DNA of 64,000 nt, taken from NCBI GenBank assembly GCA_903896015.1, contig CAITWF010000027.1, positions 1 to 64,000 on the forward strand, given 5' to 3'. Shown here piece after piece: positions 22,291 through 32,459 of this stretch. A program made the position numbers and the translations under genes. This stretch comes from an uncultured Opitutia bacterium (lineage in GTDB: Bacteria > Verrucomicrobiota > Verrucomicrobiia > Opitutales > Opitutaceae). How positions within the stretch are numbered: the stretch's first letter is position 1; the number at the start of each line of letters is the position of its first letter. The notes under the pieces were generated by a model, which made no database searches, had not been told where the DNA came from, and saw only the letters and a program-made list of their open reading frames with translations.

Positions 22291-24447
22291 TCACGCGCGC
22301 ATGTCGTGCCGAACGGATTGCACCCGACCACCGACCACCTCGTCGCCCGCGGCAAAGCCGTAGCAGTCGCTGCGTCCGCGCAGCGCCTCCACTCCGTTGA
22401 CGTGCACCCGCACCTCGCCGGCGCCGGCGCGACTGAAATTTTCGCCCAAGCGAAACGACGGCTGCCTGATCTCGATCGTGTGCTCGGTCAGCGGCGCGAG
22501 CGGCACGGGCGCGCTCACGTGATGCGGTGCGCCAAAGTGTTCGAAACGAAACTCCGCCCCACCCGCCGCCGCCCCGCGCACGAACACCATGTCCGATCCA
22601 TACAACGCGCCGGCGGCGAACCACGGCTCTCCCTCCGGCGCAAGCGTCGCCGGCAGGACGAGCCGCAGGCGAAGTGTCCCGCCGCGCGGCTCCGCGACGA
22701 CGGGCCACGCGGCAAATTCATCCTGTCGAAACAGCCGCACGACCGCGCTGTGCACGTCGCCAGAAAAATTTCCGCCAATCGCGCCGCCGGATTCGATGTC
22801 CGACGACGCATGCGGCGCAACGATCTCCGCCAGCGCGCGGCCGCCGCTAAACCACACGACCGCGCACGATCGTTCGCGAAACTCCTCCCCGCGCCTCAGT
22901 TCCCGCATCGCGCCGCCGGGATGACCGTAGAGTGAGGGCAGTTGCACCTCCACCGTGTGGGTGTGACCGAGTTCCCACGTAAGTCGCCGGCCCCACCGGA
23001 CCGGGGCGTCGCCGGCCCGCCAAAACGTCTCGATCGTCCCCGCAGGACGCGGCTGAAACCGCACCTTCAGCACGCGCGGTCCCGTGAACTCCCCCAGCCA
23101 GAGACCGACGCATGCCAGCGTGGCGTGACCTGCGCGCTCCAGCCGCGCCCACAGCTCCGGACTCCCCCGGCTCAACATACGCCTGTGATAATCGAAACTC
23201 ACCAGCACGCCCAGCACCACGCTCGCCAGCGCGCCCGCAAAAATCACCGGCCGCACGAAGACGCCAGCCCGCGTTGCCCGCGCCCAGCGTTCGAGCCCCC
23301 GGCCAGCCGCAGACGGCAAGTAGGCCCAGCGCCGGCGCAAACTCCGCGACGTAGCGCTCCGTGGTCGAAAAGAAGCCAGCAAGAATCCGCCGATCCCGAC
23401 ATACTGCCCGGCGACTGCCCCGAGGATCACGCGCACGCGGCGCCCGTCCGAGTGGTCCCGCCCGCGCCACGCCAGCGGTGCCGCCATCGCCAGCCAGAGG
23501 ATCGGCAGCGTCACGAGCAGCCCCGCCATTTCCTGCGAGCCCGCATGATCAGAGATCGCCGACAGCGGGGTCTGTGCGGCGACGAAAGGAAACTACCACG
23601 TCCAGCGCACCGGGAATAAATATTACACGAGAAAATTGTGCACCATTTAGTCGAGTCCGAAGTGCCGGTTGTTCAGCTCGCGCGCCGCCGTGAGTTGGTA
23701 GTTCTGGCCAAACTCGAGGGCGCTGCCAAACCGCGCGTAGTTGTGCGCCAGCATCGCCGCCCCACACAGGCCCAGCCCCGCCGCCAATCCGATCAGCACC
23801 CCCGCCACACCCAATGCGAGGACGGGACGGCGACCGTGCAAGGCGCGATCGACCGCGACGAGTGCGAGCATCGAAAACGCATAGCCCGCCGCGATCGGCA
23901 GCTCGTAGATCGGCGCGCCAGCGCCAGCACATGAGTTGCAAAGCCTAAAACCAAAATTCCGCTGACACCCGTCCACGCCGAGCTCGCCGGAAAATACCGC
24001 CGCCGCCACGCCAGCCTTACTCCACTCGCCGCCAAAAATTCGATCACGCAAAACACCCACACCGCCGCGCCCATCGGCAACGCGCGTCCGGTAATCACCG
24101 CATACGGCCACAACAGAAGCACCGCCGGTGCGGCGCCGAAGTAGAGATAATAGTGTCCCTGAAAATAGGTCGCGTCGGGCAGCCGATACGGCCCGTTCTG
24201 CGCGGAATCGTAGGGGTCGGCCAGCGTCAGCATTTCAGGCGCTGGCGCCTGATCGAGATAGAGGTGGCTTTTGCGATAACCGCGGACGAGCAAGTTGTAA
24301 TAATCCGAGTCGTCCGCCGGATCGAAACCGCCTGCCGCGCTGACCGTCCAAAAAAAATCCCACCACCGCCGCCATGGCTGCACCGATCAGCCAACGTGCG
24401 AACCGGCGCTACGGCGGCGCGGAGGGGCGGAGGGGATCAGAATTCAT
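22291..24447 (-). pseudogene. Large polytopic membrane protein, multiply disrupted
   Basis: From ATG 24447 the frame meets a TAG at 24409-24411, then shifts at a run of eight A on the plus strand (24350-24357; seven would keep GFFWTVSAAGG in frame). The next part reads DSDYYNLLVRGY ... PYRLPDATYFQGHYYLYFG, a pattern of large polytopic membrane proteins. A further shift lies near 23918, then stops at 23647, 23623 and 23593. The 412-codon open stretch 22291-23529 also changes frame: STTERYVAEFAPALGLLA appears only in another frame between about 23375 and 23300. So at least four indels and four stops break the gene. Predicted original role is unknown; GT-C-like envelope glycosyltransferase is one possibility. 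Confidence 0.8.
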
Positions 24448-24574
24448 CGGTCGCCGGGCAGCGTGCGACGTGCGCACGCCAAGCGCACGAGCAAACTTGC
24501 GATCACGACGGCGCAAAAGTTGCTGACTCCACCCGCGTGCCGTGAGGAACTTCGGCGCGCTTCGTTTCCCACCC

Positions 24575-26524
24575 ATGAACCTCCGCTCCCCCCTTTCCCA
24601 CGCGTGCCGTCTCGGTTGTCTCGGCGCGTTCTCCCTCGCTGCCTTCGGCCAACCGGCCGCGCCACCCGCAGCCGCGGCGGCGCCCGCCGCTCCCGCCGAA
24701 GACTACGTCAAAGCCCACTACACGAAATACGAGTATCGCATACCCGTGCGTGACGGAAAGAAACTCTTCACATCCGTTTACGTGCCGAAGGATTTTTCTC
24801 AGACCTACCCGATCATGATGGATCGCACGCCCTACAGCGTCGGGCCCTACGGCGAGGACCAATACAAAAAAAATCTCGGGCCGTCGGACGAGTTTGAGAA
24901 GGCCGGCTACATTTTCGTCTATCAAGACGTGCGCGGCCGCTACCTGAGCGAGGGCACGTTTCAGGAAATGACTCCGCATATCGACGCGAAGAAAACTCCA
25001 CAGGACGTCGACGACGCGAGCGACACCTATGACACGATCGAGTTTCTCCTGAAGCATGTGCCTAACAACAACGGCAAGGTCGGCATCTGGGGCATCTCCT
25101 ACCCCGGCTTCTACACGTCCGCATCGATCATCGACTCGCACCCGGCTTTGAAAGCCGCCTCGCCGCAGGCCCCCATGACCGATCTCTTCAAGGGCGATGA
25201 CGCCTACCACAACGGCGCCTTCAAGCTCGCCGCGAATTTCGGTTTCTACACCGGTTTCATGCCGCAGCCTGAGCCGACGCTCCCGCCGAAGGCCACCGTG
25301 CCCTTCGACATGGGCACGCCCAACGGCTATGAGTTTTACCTCAACGCTGGCGCGACCAGCAACCTCGACAAAAACTACCTCAAGGGCAGCAACTGGCTCT
25401 TCGTCGATCAGCTCAAGCACACCGTCTACGACGACTATTGGAAGGCGCGCGACCTCTCGCAGCACATGAACAAAGTGAACTGCGCCGTCCTCACTGTCGG
25501 CGGCTGGTTCGACGCCGAGGATCTCGCCGGCCCGTTCCGCACCTTCAAGTCGATCGGCGCGCGCAATCCCGGCACCGTGAATCAAATCGCGCTCGGACCT
25601 TGGGTGCACGGCGGCTGGGCACGCAGTGACGGCGATCGGCTGGGTGATGTGATGTTCAACACGAAAACCGCCGAATATTTTCGGAAGAACATTCAGTTTC
25701 CGTTTTTCGAATTTCACCTGAAGGGCAAGGGCAAGGGCCTCGCCAACGCGACCACCTTCGAGACCGGGACCAGCGTCTGGCGCACAAACGAAACATGGCC
25801 GCCCGCCGCAGCGAAACCTCAGACCCTCTACTTCGGTTCCGGCGGCAAACTCAGCTTCACCGCGCCCGCCGAAGCCGAGGGCGTCGACGACTATGTGAGC
25901 GACCCCGCGCACCCAGTGCCGTTCACGAGCTACATCACCGATACCGTCCCGCAGCGCTACATGATCGACGACCAGCGCTATGCCGCCCAACGCAGCGACG
26001 TGCTCGTCTATCAATCCGAAACGCTCGATGAGAGCGTCACGATCGCCGGCCCGATTTCTCCGAAACTTTTCGTCGCCACGAGCGGCACCGATTCCGACTT
26101 CGTCGTGAAACTGATCGACGTTTACCCGAACGACTACCCCGATCCCGTGGCGCCCGACCCGGCCGTGGGCAAACGGGTGCTTGGCCCACCGGCGGTGCGC
26201 ATGGGCGGCTACCAGCAACTCCTCCGCGCTGAGCCGTTCCGCGCGAAATTCCGCAACTCGTGGGAAAAGCCCGAGCCGATGACACCGGGCAAAATGGAAA
26301 AACTTTCCTTCGAGATGCCCGACGTGCACCACACCTTCCGCCGCGGCCACCGCATCATGGTGCAGGTGCAAAGCTCATGGTTCCCGCTCGTCGATCGGAA
26401 TCCCCAAACCTACTGCGACATCCCCAACGCGAAGCCCGAGGATTTCAAAAAGGCGACCGAGCAAGTCTTCCACTCGAAGACAGCGCCATCGGGTGTCGAA
26501 GTGCTGGTGCTGCCGCAGCCGTGA
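24575..26524 (+). CDS. Secreted CocE/NonD family hydrolase (X-Pro dipeptidyl-peptidase-like)
   Basis: A 649-residue exported alpha/beta hydrolase. Residues 1-28 are a signal peptide followed by an Ala/Pro-rich linker. The nucleophile elbow is GISYPG at 173-178 (Ser175). The N-terminal block VRDGKKLFTSVYVPKD and the C-terminal jelly-roll domain (VLVYQSETLDESVTIAGPI ... HRIMVQVQSSWFPL) are those of CocE and X-Pro dipeptidyl peptidases. HGGW near residue 349 probably carries the catalytic His. Likely substrates are esters, amides or acyl peptides in the periplasm. The start MNLRSPL was chosen because it begins the signal peptide. It is the only intact gene between three pseudogenes. Confidence 0.9.
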   Translation: MNLRSPLSHACRLGCLGAFSLAAFGQPAAPPAAAAAPAAPAEDYVKAHYTKYEYRIPVRDGKKLFTSVYVPKDFSQTYPIMMDRTPYSVGPYGEDQYKKNLGPSDEFEKAGYIFVYQDVRGRYLSEGTFQEMTPHIDAKKTPQDVDDASDTYDTIEFLLKHVPNNNGKVGIWGISYPGFYTSASIIDSHPALKAASPQAPMTDLFKGDDAYHNGAFKLAANFGFYTGFMPQPEPTLPPKATVPFDMGTPNGYEFYLNAGATSNLDKNYLKGSNWLFVDQLKHTVYDDYWKARDLSQHMNKVNCAVLTVGGWFDAEDLAGPFRTFKSIGARNPGTVNQIALGPWVHGGWARSDGDRLGDVMFNTKTAEYFRKNIQFPFFEFHLKGKGKGLANATTFETGTSVWRTNETWPPAAAKPQTLYFGSGGKLSFTAPAEAEGVDDYVSDPAHPVPFTSYITDTVPQRYMIDDQRYAAQRSDVLVYQSETLDESVTIAGPISPKLFVATSGTDSDFVVKLIDVYPNDYPDPVAPDPAVGKRVLGPPAVRMGGYQQLLRAEPFRAKFRNSWEKPEPMTPGKMEKLSFEMPDVHHTFRRGHRIMVQVQSSWFPLVDRNPQTYCDIPNAKPEDFKKATEQVFHSKTAPSGVEVLVLPQP

Positions 26525-27010
26525 AATCGTTACGGCTGTGTCTCCTTGCCGCGGGGTTTGCCGGTGAAATTTGAATCCATTGTCACTAGCGAATTCACGC
26601 GCGCGAGAGAGACCGGCGACATCATCGCGGCGGAGCTCGGTGCCACTTGCGCGCGCGACGGCTCCCCCAACGAAACGCTTCCACCCAGCCCCGCGCTGGT
26701 CGCCGTCAACCAGAAGCCGCTTGGGCGCGCTACACTTCGGCGCCAGCCGGCACGCCGCGAAGCGACCTGCTGGTGTGCCACGGTAATGTCATTCGCTGGT
26801 TCGTCTGCAAGGCACTTGGGGGCCGACCTCACGCTCTGGACGCAGATGGAGATCGCGAACTGTTCGCTGACCATGATCAGCATTCGCGCGAACGGCACCG
26901 CGATCCTGCAAATTTTCAACGATACCGCTCACGTGCCGATCGAGAAGCAGACTTGGTCCTTGGACAACGGCCCGCTCTGGACCGCATCAGTCCCGAACTC
27001 CCGCCGCTGA
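26521..27010 (+). pseudogene. Histidine phosphatase (phosphoglycerate mutase-like) remnant
   Basis: A GTG at 26521 overlaps the stop of the CocE gene (GTGA) and begins a signal-peptide-like stretch (LRLCLLAAGFAG) that stops at 26572. In other frames there follow FESIVTSEFTRARETGDIIAAEL and, near 26765-26800, LLVCHGNVIRWFVCKALG, which is the second-histidine block of PGAM-type histidine phosphatases. The tail WTQMEIANCSL ... IEKQTW follows in the earlier frame. The N-terminal RHG catalytic motif is missing. So the gene has lost its start region and has at least two further frame changes. It was formerly translationally coupled to the hydrolase. Confidence 0.7.
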
Positions 27011-27030
27011 GTTGGAAAAGTTCGTGCGCG

Positions 27031-27444
27031 CTACTCCCGCACTAATTTCTTCCCCATGCTGACAACCTCATCCACGGCGAAACCCAGTCGCTGGTAGAAT
27101 GCGATCACTTGGGTGTTGGTCGTGCGGACTTGCAGATTGATCTTCGCGCAGCCTACTCCGCGCAGAATACGCTCGGATTCGGCCATGAGCGCGCGGCCGA
27201 GTCCACCGCCTTGGAGCGCGGGCGCCACCGCGAGCCGATTGATCCAGCCGCGATGACCCTCGTAGCCGACGATGCACGTGGCGATCACGATGCCGTCGTG
27301 TTCGCCGACGAGAAACCATTCCGGGTTCACCCGCAGCTTGCGCGCAATGTCCTTCCGCGGATCGGTCCAGCCCGTCAGCCCAGATGCTTCCCAGAGTTGG
27401 AGCACCGCAATTTCGTCAGTCGGTCGGTAGGGTCGAATGGTCAT
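27031..27444 (-). CDS. ypeA: GNAT-family acetyltransferase, YpeA-like
   Basis: A 137-residue Gcn5-related N-acetyltransferase. The acetyl-CoA binding loop is LAVAPALQGGGLGRALM (Q/RxxGxG/A pattern). The opening MTIRPYRPTDEIAVLQLWE with the WTDPRKDIARKL segment and the ending YQRLGF ... SMGKKL follow the YpeA pattern of E. coli. The start at ATG 27444 removes 28 non-conserved residues of the open frame. It is divergent from the MFS transporter, with under 90 bases between starts. Substrate unknown. Confidence 0.88.
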   Translation of the reverse strand: MTIRPYRPTDEIAVLQLWEASGLTGWTDPRKDIARKLRVNPEWFLVGEHDGIVIATCIVGYEGHRGWINRLAVAPALQGGGLGRALMAESERILRGVGCAKINLQVRTTNTQVIAFYQRLGFAVDEVVSMGKKLVRE

Positions 27445-27531
27445 TGCGGCAAAAGCTAACTCGGCTCGCTTCGGGACCGGCAAGGGCAAAGCCGGTTGCG
27501 TTCCGGAAAATCTCATTAAACTCCCCACACC

Positions 27532-28983
27532 TTGCCGACCACCGACGCCGACTCACTGGCCCGCACCAAGCGCTACATGCCTTGGCTCGTCGCGGTGGCG
27601 CTGTTCATGGAGAACCTCGACGCGACGATCGTAAACACGGCGGTGCCCACGATGGCGACGAGCCTTAACGTCGCGCCACTCAGCCTGAAGGGCGTGCTCA
27701 CGAGCTACACGCTGAGCCTGGCAGTTTTTATTCCGATCAGCGGCTGGATGGCGGATCGGTTCGGCACGAAGCAGGTGTTCAAGCTCGCGATCGGGTTGTT
27801 CATCATCGGATCGCTGCTCTGTGGCGTCGCACCCAACGTCCCCTTTCTCGTCGCGTCGCGCATTCTGCAGGGCATCGGCGGCGCGATGATGACGCCGGTC
27901 GGGCGGCTCGCGCTGGTGCGGACGTTTCTGCGCTCAGAACTCCTGAGCGCCATGAACTACGTCATCATCCCGGCTCTGATCGGGCCGCTGCTGGGGCCGT
28001 TTGTCGGCGGATTGATTGTGCACTGGCTGCACTGGCGCGTGATCTTTTTTCTCAACCTGCCGTTTGGTTTTGTCGGGCTATGGATGGTGCGACGCTACAT
28101 GCCCGACTTTCGAGACGAAAACACGCCGCCGCTCGATCGGCTCGGGTTTCTGCTTTTCGGGACCGGCATTGCGCTGCTGTCCTACGTGCTCGAAGTCTTC
28201 GGCGAACACACGATGAAGCTCACCGACATCAGCTTTATGCTGGCCGGTGCCATCGTGTTGCTGGCAGTTTATGTCTGGCACGCGCAGCAGGCGGCGGCGC
28301 CGGTGCTCTCGCTCGCGTTGTTTCGCATCCGGACGTTCGCGATTTCGGTCGGCGGCGGATTCTTCACGCGCATCGGGATCGGCGGCATGCCGTTTCTGCT
28401 CCCGCTGCTGTATCAAATCGGCCTCGGCTATCCCGCTTGGCAGGCGGGCCTGCTGACCATGCCGCAGGCCGCCGCCGCGATCACGATGAAGATGTGCAGC
28501 AAGTGGATCCTCGCACGCCTCGGCCATCGCCTCGTGCTGATCTCCAACACCGTGCTGCTCGGCCTCAACATCATGCTCTTCACGCAAATCGGCCCCGGCT
28601 CGCCGCTACTCGCGATCCTCTCGCTGAGTTTTACGCAGGGCTTCTTCGCGTCGCTGCAATTCACGAGTATGAACACGCTCACGTTTGCCGATGTCGCCGA
28701 CAAGGATGCCTCGAAGGCGAGCAGCCTCTCAAGCACCTCGATGCAGATGTCGCTGAGCTTCGGCGTGGCGACCGCATCGCTGCTCGCCGCGTGGTTCATC
28801 GGCCACGTCGATCAAACGGACGCCACCCAAACGATCCCGGCGCTGCACAAGGCGTTTCTCGCGATGGGCGCTTTCACGATTCTGTCGTCGCTGATGTTCT
28901 GGCGACTCACATCGACGGACGGCGACAACGTCAGCAACCGCGTGCGCTCGCCTGACTCGTCCCGAGCTGCGACCGAAGCGTAA
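27532..28983 (+). CDS. MFS transporter, DHA2 (EmrB/HsrA-like) family
   Basis: A 483-residue inner-membrane drug/proton antiporter-like protein. The motif D1 type segment ALFMENLDATIVNTAVP in helix 1, GWMADRFGTK (motif A) in the loop between helices 2 and 3, and RILQGIGGAMMTPVGR (motif B) identify the DHA2 group with 14 helices. Helices run through to about residue 465, followed by a short polar tail. TTG 27532 is used as start; ATG 27577 (MPWLVAV) is an alternative that would still precede helix 1. Substrate cannot be inferred. Confidence 0.9.
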   Translation: MPTTDADSLARTKRYMPWLVAVALFMENLDATIVNTAVPTMATSLNVAPLSLKGVLTSYTLSLAVFIPISGWMADRFGTKQVFKLAIGLFIIGSLLCGVAPNVPFLVASRILQGIGGAMMTPVGRLALVRTFLRSELLSAMNYVIIPALIGPLLGPFVGGLIVHWLHWRVIFFLNLPFGFVGLWMVRRYMPDFRDENTPPLDRLGFLLFGTGIALLSYVLEVFGEHTMKLTDISFMLAGAIVLLAVYVWHAQQAAAPVLSLALFRIRTFAISVGGGFFTRIGIGGMPFLLPLLYQIGLGYPAWQAGLLTMPQAAAAITMKMCSKWILARLGHRLVLISNTVLLGLNIMLFTQIGPGSPLLAILSLSFTQGFFASLQFTSMNTLTFADVADKDASKASSLSSTSMQMSLSFGVATASLLAAWFIGHVDQTDATQTIPALHKAFLAMGAFTILSSLMFWRLTSTDGDNVSNRVRSPDSSRAATEA

Positions 28984-29256
28984 CATCCCGTCGATTGAAA
29001 CGCCGCAGGGGGCGAGCGGCAGGGAAAACGCCCGCCGAAGCGCGTGACAAATCGAGACGATGCGAGGCCGATGTCGGTCGTTGGTTTCTTCATGACGCCG
29101 CATGGTCTCACATCCGCATGCGCCTGCTAACGGACAGCTCGAATCCTCGGACAGGCGGGTCGCAAAGGTGTCCGTGGCACTTTCCCGTTGGTGATGTAGG
29201 TCGGCTTTGCGCCCGATAATTCAGAAAAACTGTCGGAGATAAACCCCGACCTGCAC

Positions 29257-29964
29257 TTACGACCGCACGCGTGTTTGCTTCGCGCGAAAACTGAGACCGA
29301 TCCGATTCGCAAGCTTGCGGAAACGCTCCTCCCAGTGACGGCCCGCGATATTTTTATTCGACCCGAACAGTCGCTCCAACAATTGCGCCGCCTCGCCCAC
29401 GCTGCGCAGCGCGGAAATTTCCGGCCAGTAAAGCCAGAGCAAGAGATAGATTCCCGTCGCGTCGGTCGTGTTGCGCGCCGCCTGCTGATCGAAGAGTTCG
29501 CGCACGCGATTGCCCGCCGCGAGACCTTCGGTGAACGCCCGCCGCTCCGCGGCATCGGCCGAGAACAGCCGCCCGATCACGTGGCACTGAAATTCGGGCG
29601 AGGCCGCCAGTTCGCCCGTCTCCACCTGCTTCACGACATCGCGCGACTCATTCGTGGGCAGTCGCTCGGCCACCTTGCGCGCGAACTGACTCTCGTTGGA
29701 ATCAGGCCGGCGGATTATATCCCGCGCGTGCGCCACCCACGCCACGCAGACACCTTCGCCAAAAACCGCACGATCCGCCGAGAGCATCGACGCAAACTCA
29801 GGCGGCACGAGCTGGTCCTTGAGGATGAGCATCACCTTCTGCGTCCAGCGCGGCAGCGCGGCGAATTTTTCCGGCTGCTTGCTCAGCTCCACCGCCTCGG
29901 CGAGCCGATCGGCGAAACGTTCCGGCGTGAATGCCGGCAGCTGCGCTGGCACGGCCGCGCTCAT
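29257..29964 (-). CDS. Conserved unknown protein coupled to FAD-linked oxidase
   Basis: A 235-residue soluble, mainly alpha-helical protein with no recognised domain; WTQKVMLILKDQLVPPEFASML and TDATGIYLLLWLYWPEISALRS are its most structured-looking segments. Its ATG (29962-29964) overlaps the stop of the oxidase gene (ATGA), so the two are translated together. This suggests an accessory or downstream role for the oxidase product. A longer frame to 30009 exists but would overlap the oxidase by 49 bases. Confidence 0.7.
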   Translation of the reverse strand: MSAAVPAQLPAFTPERFADRLAEAVELSKQPEKFAALPRWTQKVMLILKDQLVPPEFASMLSADRAVFGEGVCVAWVAHARDIIRRPDSNESQFARKVAERLPTNESRDVVKQVETGELAASPEFQCHVIGRLFSADAAERRAFTEGLAAGNRVRELFDQQAARNTTDATGIYLLLWLYWPEISALRSVGEAAQLLERLFGSNKNIAGRHWEERFRKLANRIGLSFRAKQTRVRS

Positions 29965-31397
29965 TTGTGATCCCACGGCAGGTGCACGTCCATGCGCGGA
30001 TGTTTCCACACTTGGAAGACGTCGAACATTTTTCCGGGGTTCAACACGCCGCGCGGATCGAGCGCGTGCTTCACCGCCTGCATCGCGCGCACCTGCGCAG
30101 GGGAATGCTGGATGCGCAGGAACGGCGTCTTCGCCAGCCCGATGCCGTGCTCCCCTGAGATCGATCCGCCGAGGGCGACGACGGTGCGCATCAAACGATC
30201 GACCGCCTTCTCCGCCGCGCGCGTCTCCTTCGGATCGGCGCGGTGATACATGATGTTGACGTGGAGATTGCCGTCGGCGAGGTGGCCAAACGTCGGCACG
30301 TGCAGGCCCGACTCGCGTTTCAGCCGGACGAGAAATTTCGCGAACTTAACGTAGCTGCGCATCGGCAGCACGACGTCCTCATTAAGCTTCGCGTCGCCGA
30401 GTTCGAACATCGCGCCGGAGCATTTGCGTCGCACCGCCCAGAGCTGCTCCGCCTCGTCGCGCGTGCGGGCGATGCGATGCCCGGTCGCGTTTCCCCCGGC
30501 CCACGCGAGCAACTGCGCGCGCTGCTCACGCACGTCCGCCTTCGATCCGGCGAGTTCCAACAAAATTACCGGCCGCCCCGCCTGCCCCGGAAAGATCGTC
30601 GTCTGCATCGCACGCTCCGCGCACAGCACGCTCTCGCGATCGAGAAACTCGCAGATGGCCGGTTGCACGCGCGCGCGGAAGAGCGCCAGCGCTGCACGCA
30701 GCGCCGCCGGCTCGTCGCGAAACGAGGTGAGCAACGTGAACCGCACTGCCGGCCTCGGAATGAGTTTCAGCACTGCGCCCGTCACCACGCCAAGCATGCC
30801 CTCGCCGCCGATCCAGAGATCGCGCATGTTGAAGCCGGCGGAAAATTTTTTCGTCGCGGTGCCCCACTCCACGAACTCGCCCGTCGGCAGGAAACCGCGC
30901 AGCGCGACGACAAAATCGCGCGTGACGCCATATTTGCCCCCGTGCATGCCGCCGGCGTTGCACGCGATATTCCCACCGATCGTGCAATATTCCTTCGACG
31001 ACGGATCAGGCGGATAAAACCAGCCCGCCGCGTCGGCCGCGCGCTGGATGTCGCCGACCTTCGCGCCTGCACCGACGTGCGCCATGCCCGCGTCGCCGTC
31101 GATTTCGATTTGGTTGAACGCGAGCATGTCAAGCACCCAGCCACCGTGAATCGGCGCCGCCGCGCCGGTGAGCGTGGTGCCCCGGCCGCGCGTCGTGACG
31201 GGCACCCGAAACGTGTTCGCGAGGGCAAGCACGACGCCGATGTCCGCCTCCTTGCGCGGCCGGATGACCGCCTCGGTCGAAAACAATATCTTGCTGCTGT
31301 CGAACGACGCCTCGTGCCGCGCCGCCTCGTCGGTCACGACGACGCGTGCGCCGAGTTTGCGTTTCAAGAGCGCCGTGGCTTGGGCGAACGACTTCAT
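29961..31397 (-). CDS. FAD-linked 2-hydroxyacid oxidase/dehydrogenase (GlcD/D-lactate dehydrogenase family)
   Basis: A 478-residue flavoprotein of the VAO/PCMH fold. The FAD-binding region shows VTTRGRGTTLTGAAAPIHGG, PPDPSSKEYCTIGGNIACNAGG and GGEGMLGVVTGAVLKL, and the C-terminal cap ends with SGEHGIG and a DPRGVLNPGKMF block typical of GlcD and D-lactate dehydrogenases. The protein oxidises an alpha-hydroxyacid such as glycolate or D-lactate, passing electrons to an unknown acceptor. No glcE or glcF lies nearby. The start MKSFAQAT was chosen over an upstream in-frame ATG at 31436 because the added residues are not family-like. Confidence 0.92.
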   Translation of the reverse strand: MKSFAQATALLKRKLGARVVVTDEAARHEASFDSSKILFSTEAVIRPRKEADIGVVLALANTFRVPVTTRGRGTTLTGAAAPIHGGWVLDMLAFNQIEIDGDAGMAHVGAGAKVGDIQRAADAAGWFYPPDPSSKEYCTIGGNIACNAGGMHGGKYGVTRDFVVALRGFLPTGEFVEWGTATKKFSAGFNMRDLWIGGEGMLGVVTGAVLKLIPRPAVRFTLLTSFRDEPAALRAALALFRARVQPAICEFLDRESVLCAERAMQTTIFPGQAGRPVILLELAGSKADVREQRAQLLAWAGGNATGHRIARTRDEAEQLWAVRRKCSGAMFELGDAKLNEDVVLPMRSYVKFAKFLVRLKRESGLHVPTFGHLADGNLHVNIMYHRADPKETRAAEKAVDRLMRTVVALGGSISGEHGIGLAKTPFLRIQHSPAQVRAMQAVKHALDPRGVLNPGKMFDVFQVWKHPRMDVHLPWDHK

Positions 31398-31441
31398 TGC
31401 CTTCAAGGCAACGCACCACACGCCACGCCGCAACACGTGAA

Positions 31442-32365
31442 TTATTTGTCCGCCGTCACGAGGCGCGCGAACACTCCGAGATTATTGCCCGTCGATCGTT
31501 GCTGGCACTCGTTAACGGATTTGCCGGCGTTGTCACTGGAGCCGAGCGCAACTCCGCTCGGCTGGTTGAGCACGACGGCCTTGTCGCCGTCCGCGCGCAC
31601 GAGCGCCGTCGATCCGCCACCGTCGAGGTTGAGCCCATCGCTCGCCCCAAAACGCAGCAGCCATGCCGCGACTTCATCTATCGTCGCGCCAATGCTGTAG
31701 CCCAGCTGCCGCCCATCGATCGCCATCAGGATAAGGTAGCGGGCGTCCTGCGTAAGTCCGACGGCGGTGCGCGGATGCGCCGCCTTGTTGAGCTCCGTTC
31801 CTGCCAGCGCGGGCACGGTGCCCCTGGCCAAAACGATCTCGGAGCCGGCGATCGCCGTCCAAATATTAGCGGTCGAAAATCCCGCACCGGTCTTGGTGAT
31901 CGTCGCGTGATTATCGCGCGTGATGACGAGCGCGGCCGAGCCGGTGCCCTTGACAACCGGTGGCGAAACCACCGTGCCACGCGAAACCGCGAGCCCAATC
32001 AGATCCTTGTCGCCGGGTGCGCAGCACGGTGCGTAGAAATTGCCATTGATGGCGACCTGCAGTTTGTAGTGGGTGAGAAATTCGCTCGTCGTTTCACTCG
32101 TGGTCTCCTTGGGTGCAGCGCCGTTGTCCGGCGTGGAAAACAGTTCGATTCCGGGCGCCTGCAAATCCACGCGCACGGCGAAGACCCTTTGTAGACGCGG
32201 CTCACTCGCGTCGGAGTCGCCGCGAGCCACCTCGACCCCCTGATAGAGAGTAGTCCAATCACCGACATTTATCGCCGAATGGCCGGCACTGGCAGCCACC
32301 AGAAAAACCAAGGCCAGCGCGACCGTCGAAAAACGGAGAACCCTCTGATCCAAGTCGATCATCAT
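31442..32365 (-). CDS. Exported phosphodiester glycosidase (NAGPA-domain) protein
   Basis: A 307-residue protein with an N-terminal signal sequence (VLRFSTVALALVFLVAASAG). The conserved blocks LQVAINGNFYAP, PRTAVGLTQDARYLILMAIDGR and GASDGLNLDGGGSTALV are those of the NAGPA/phosphodiester glycosidase family, whose human member uncovers mannose-6-phosphate. In bacteria the family is linked with cell-wall or exopolysaccharide sugars. The start MMIDLDQ was placed at the signal peptide. It is divergent from the 2-hydroxyacid dehydrogenase gene, 94 bases between starts. Confidence 0.85.
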   Translation of the reverse strand: MMIDLDQRVLRFSTVALALVFLVAASAGHSAINVGDWTTLYQGVEVARGDSDASEPRLQRVFAVRVDLQAPGIELFSTPDNGAAPKETTSETTSEFLTHYKLQVAINGNFYAPCCAPGDKDLIGLAVSRGTVVSPPVVKGTGSAALVITRDNHATITKTGAGFSTANIWTAIAGSEIVLARGTVPALAGTELNKAAHPRTAVGLTQDARYLILMAIDGRQLGYSIGATIDEVAAWLLRFGASDGLNLDGGGSTALVRADGDKAVVLNQPSGVALGSSDNAGKSVNECQQRSTGNNLGVFARLVTADK

Positions 32366-32459
32366 GTCGGCATCGAACGCCCGGCACCCGCCCCTGTCAT
32401 GCGCAAACTTTCGCTTTCCTTCCCCGGACACGTGTGCGAGAAAGATCCTCCCTGCCTCC

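Noticed and set aside
24503-26371. 622-residue antisense open frame over the CocE hydrolase
   Set aside because: Fully overlaps an intact hydrolase with a visible active site; no motif in the antisense product.
29127-29256. Minus-strand coding-like fragment in the 28984-29256 gap
   Set aside because: It shows no start, no homologous-looking motif and extends from the frame of another gene; I see nothing supportable in this 270-base gap.
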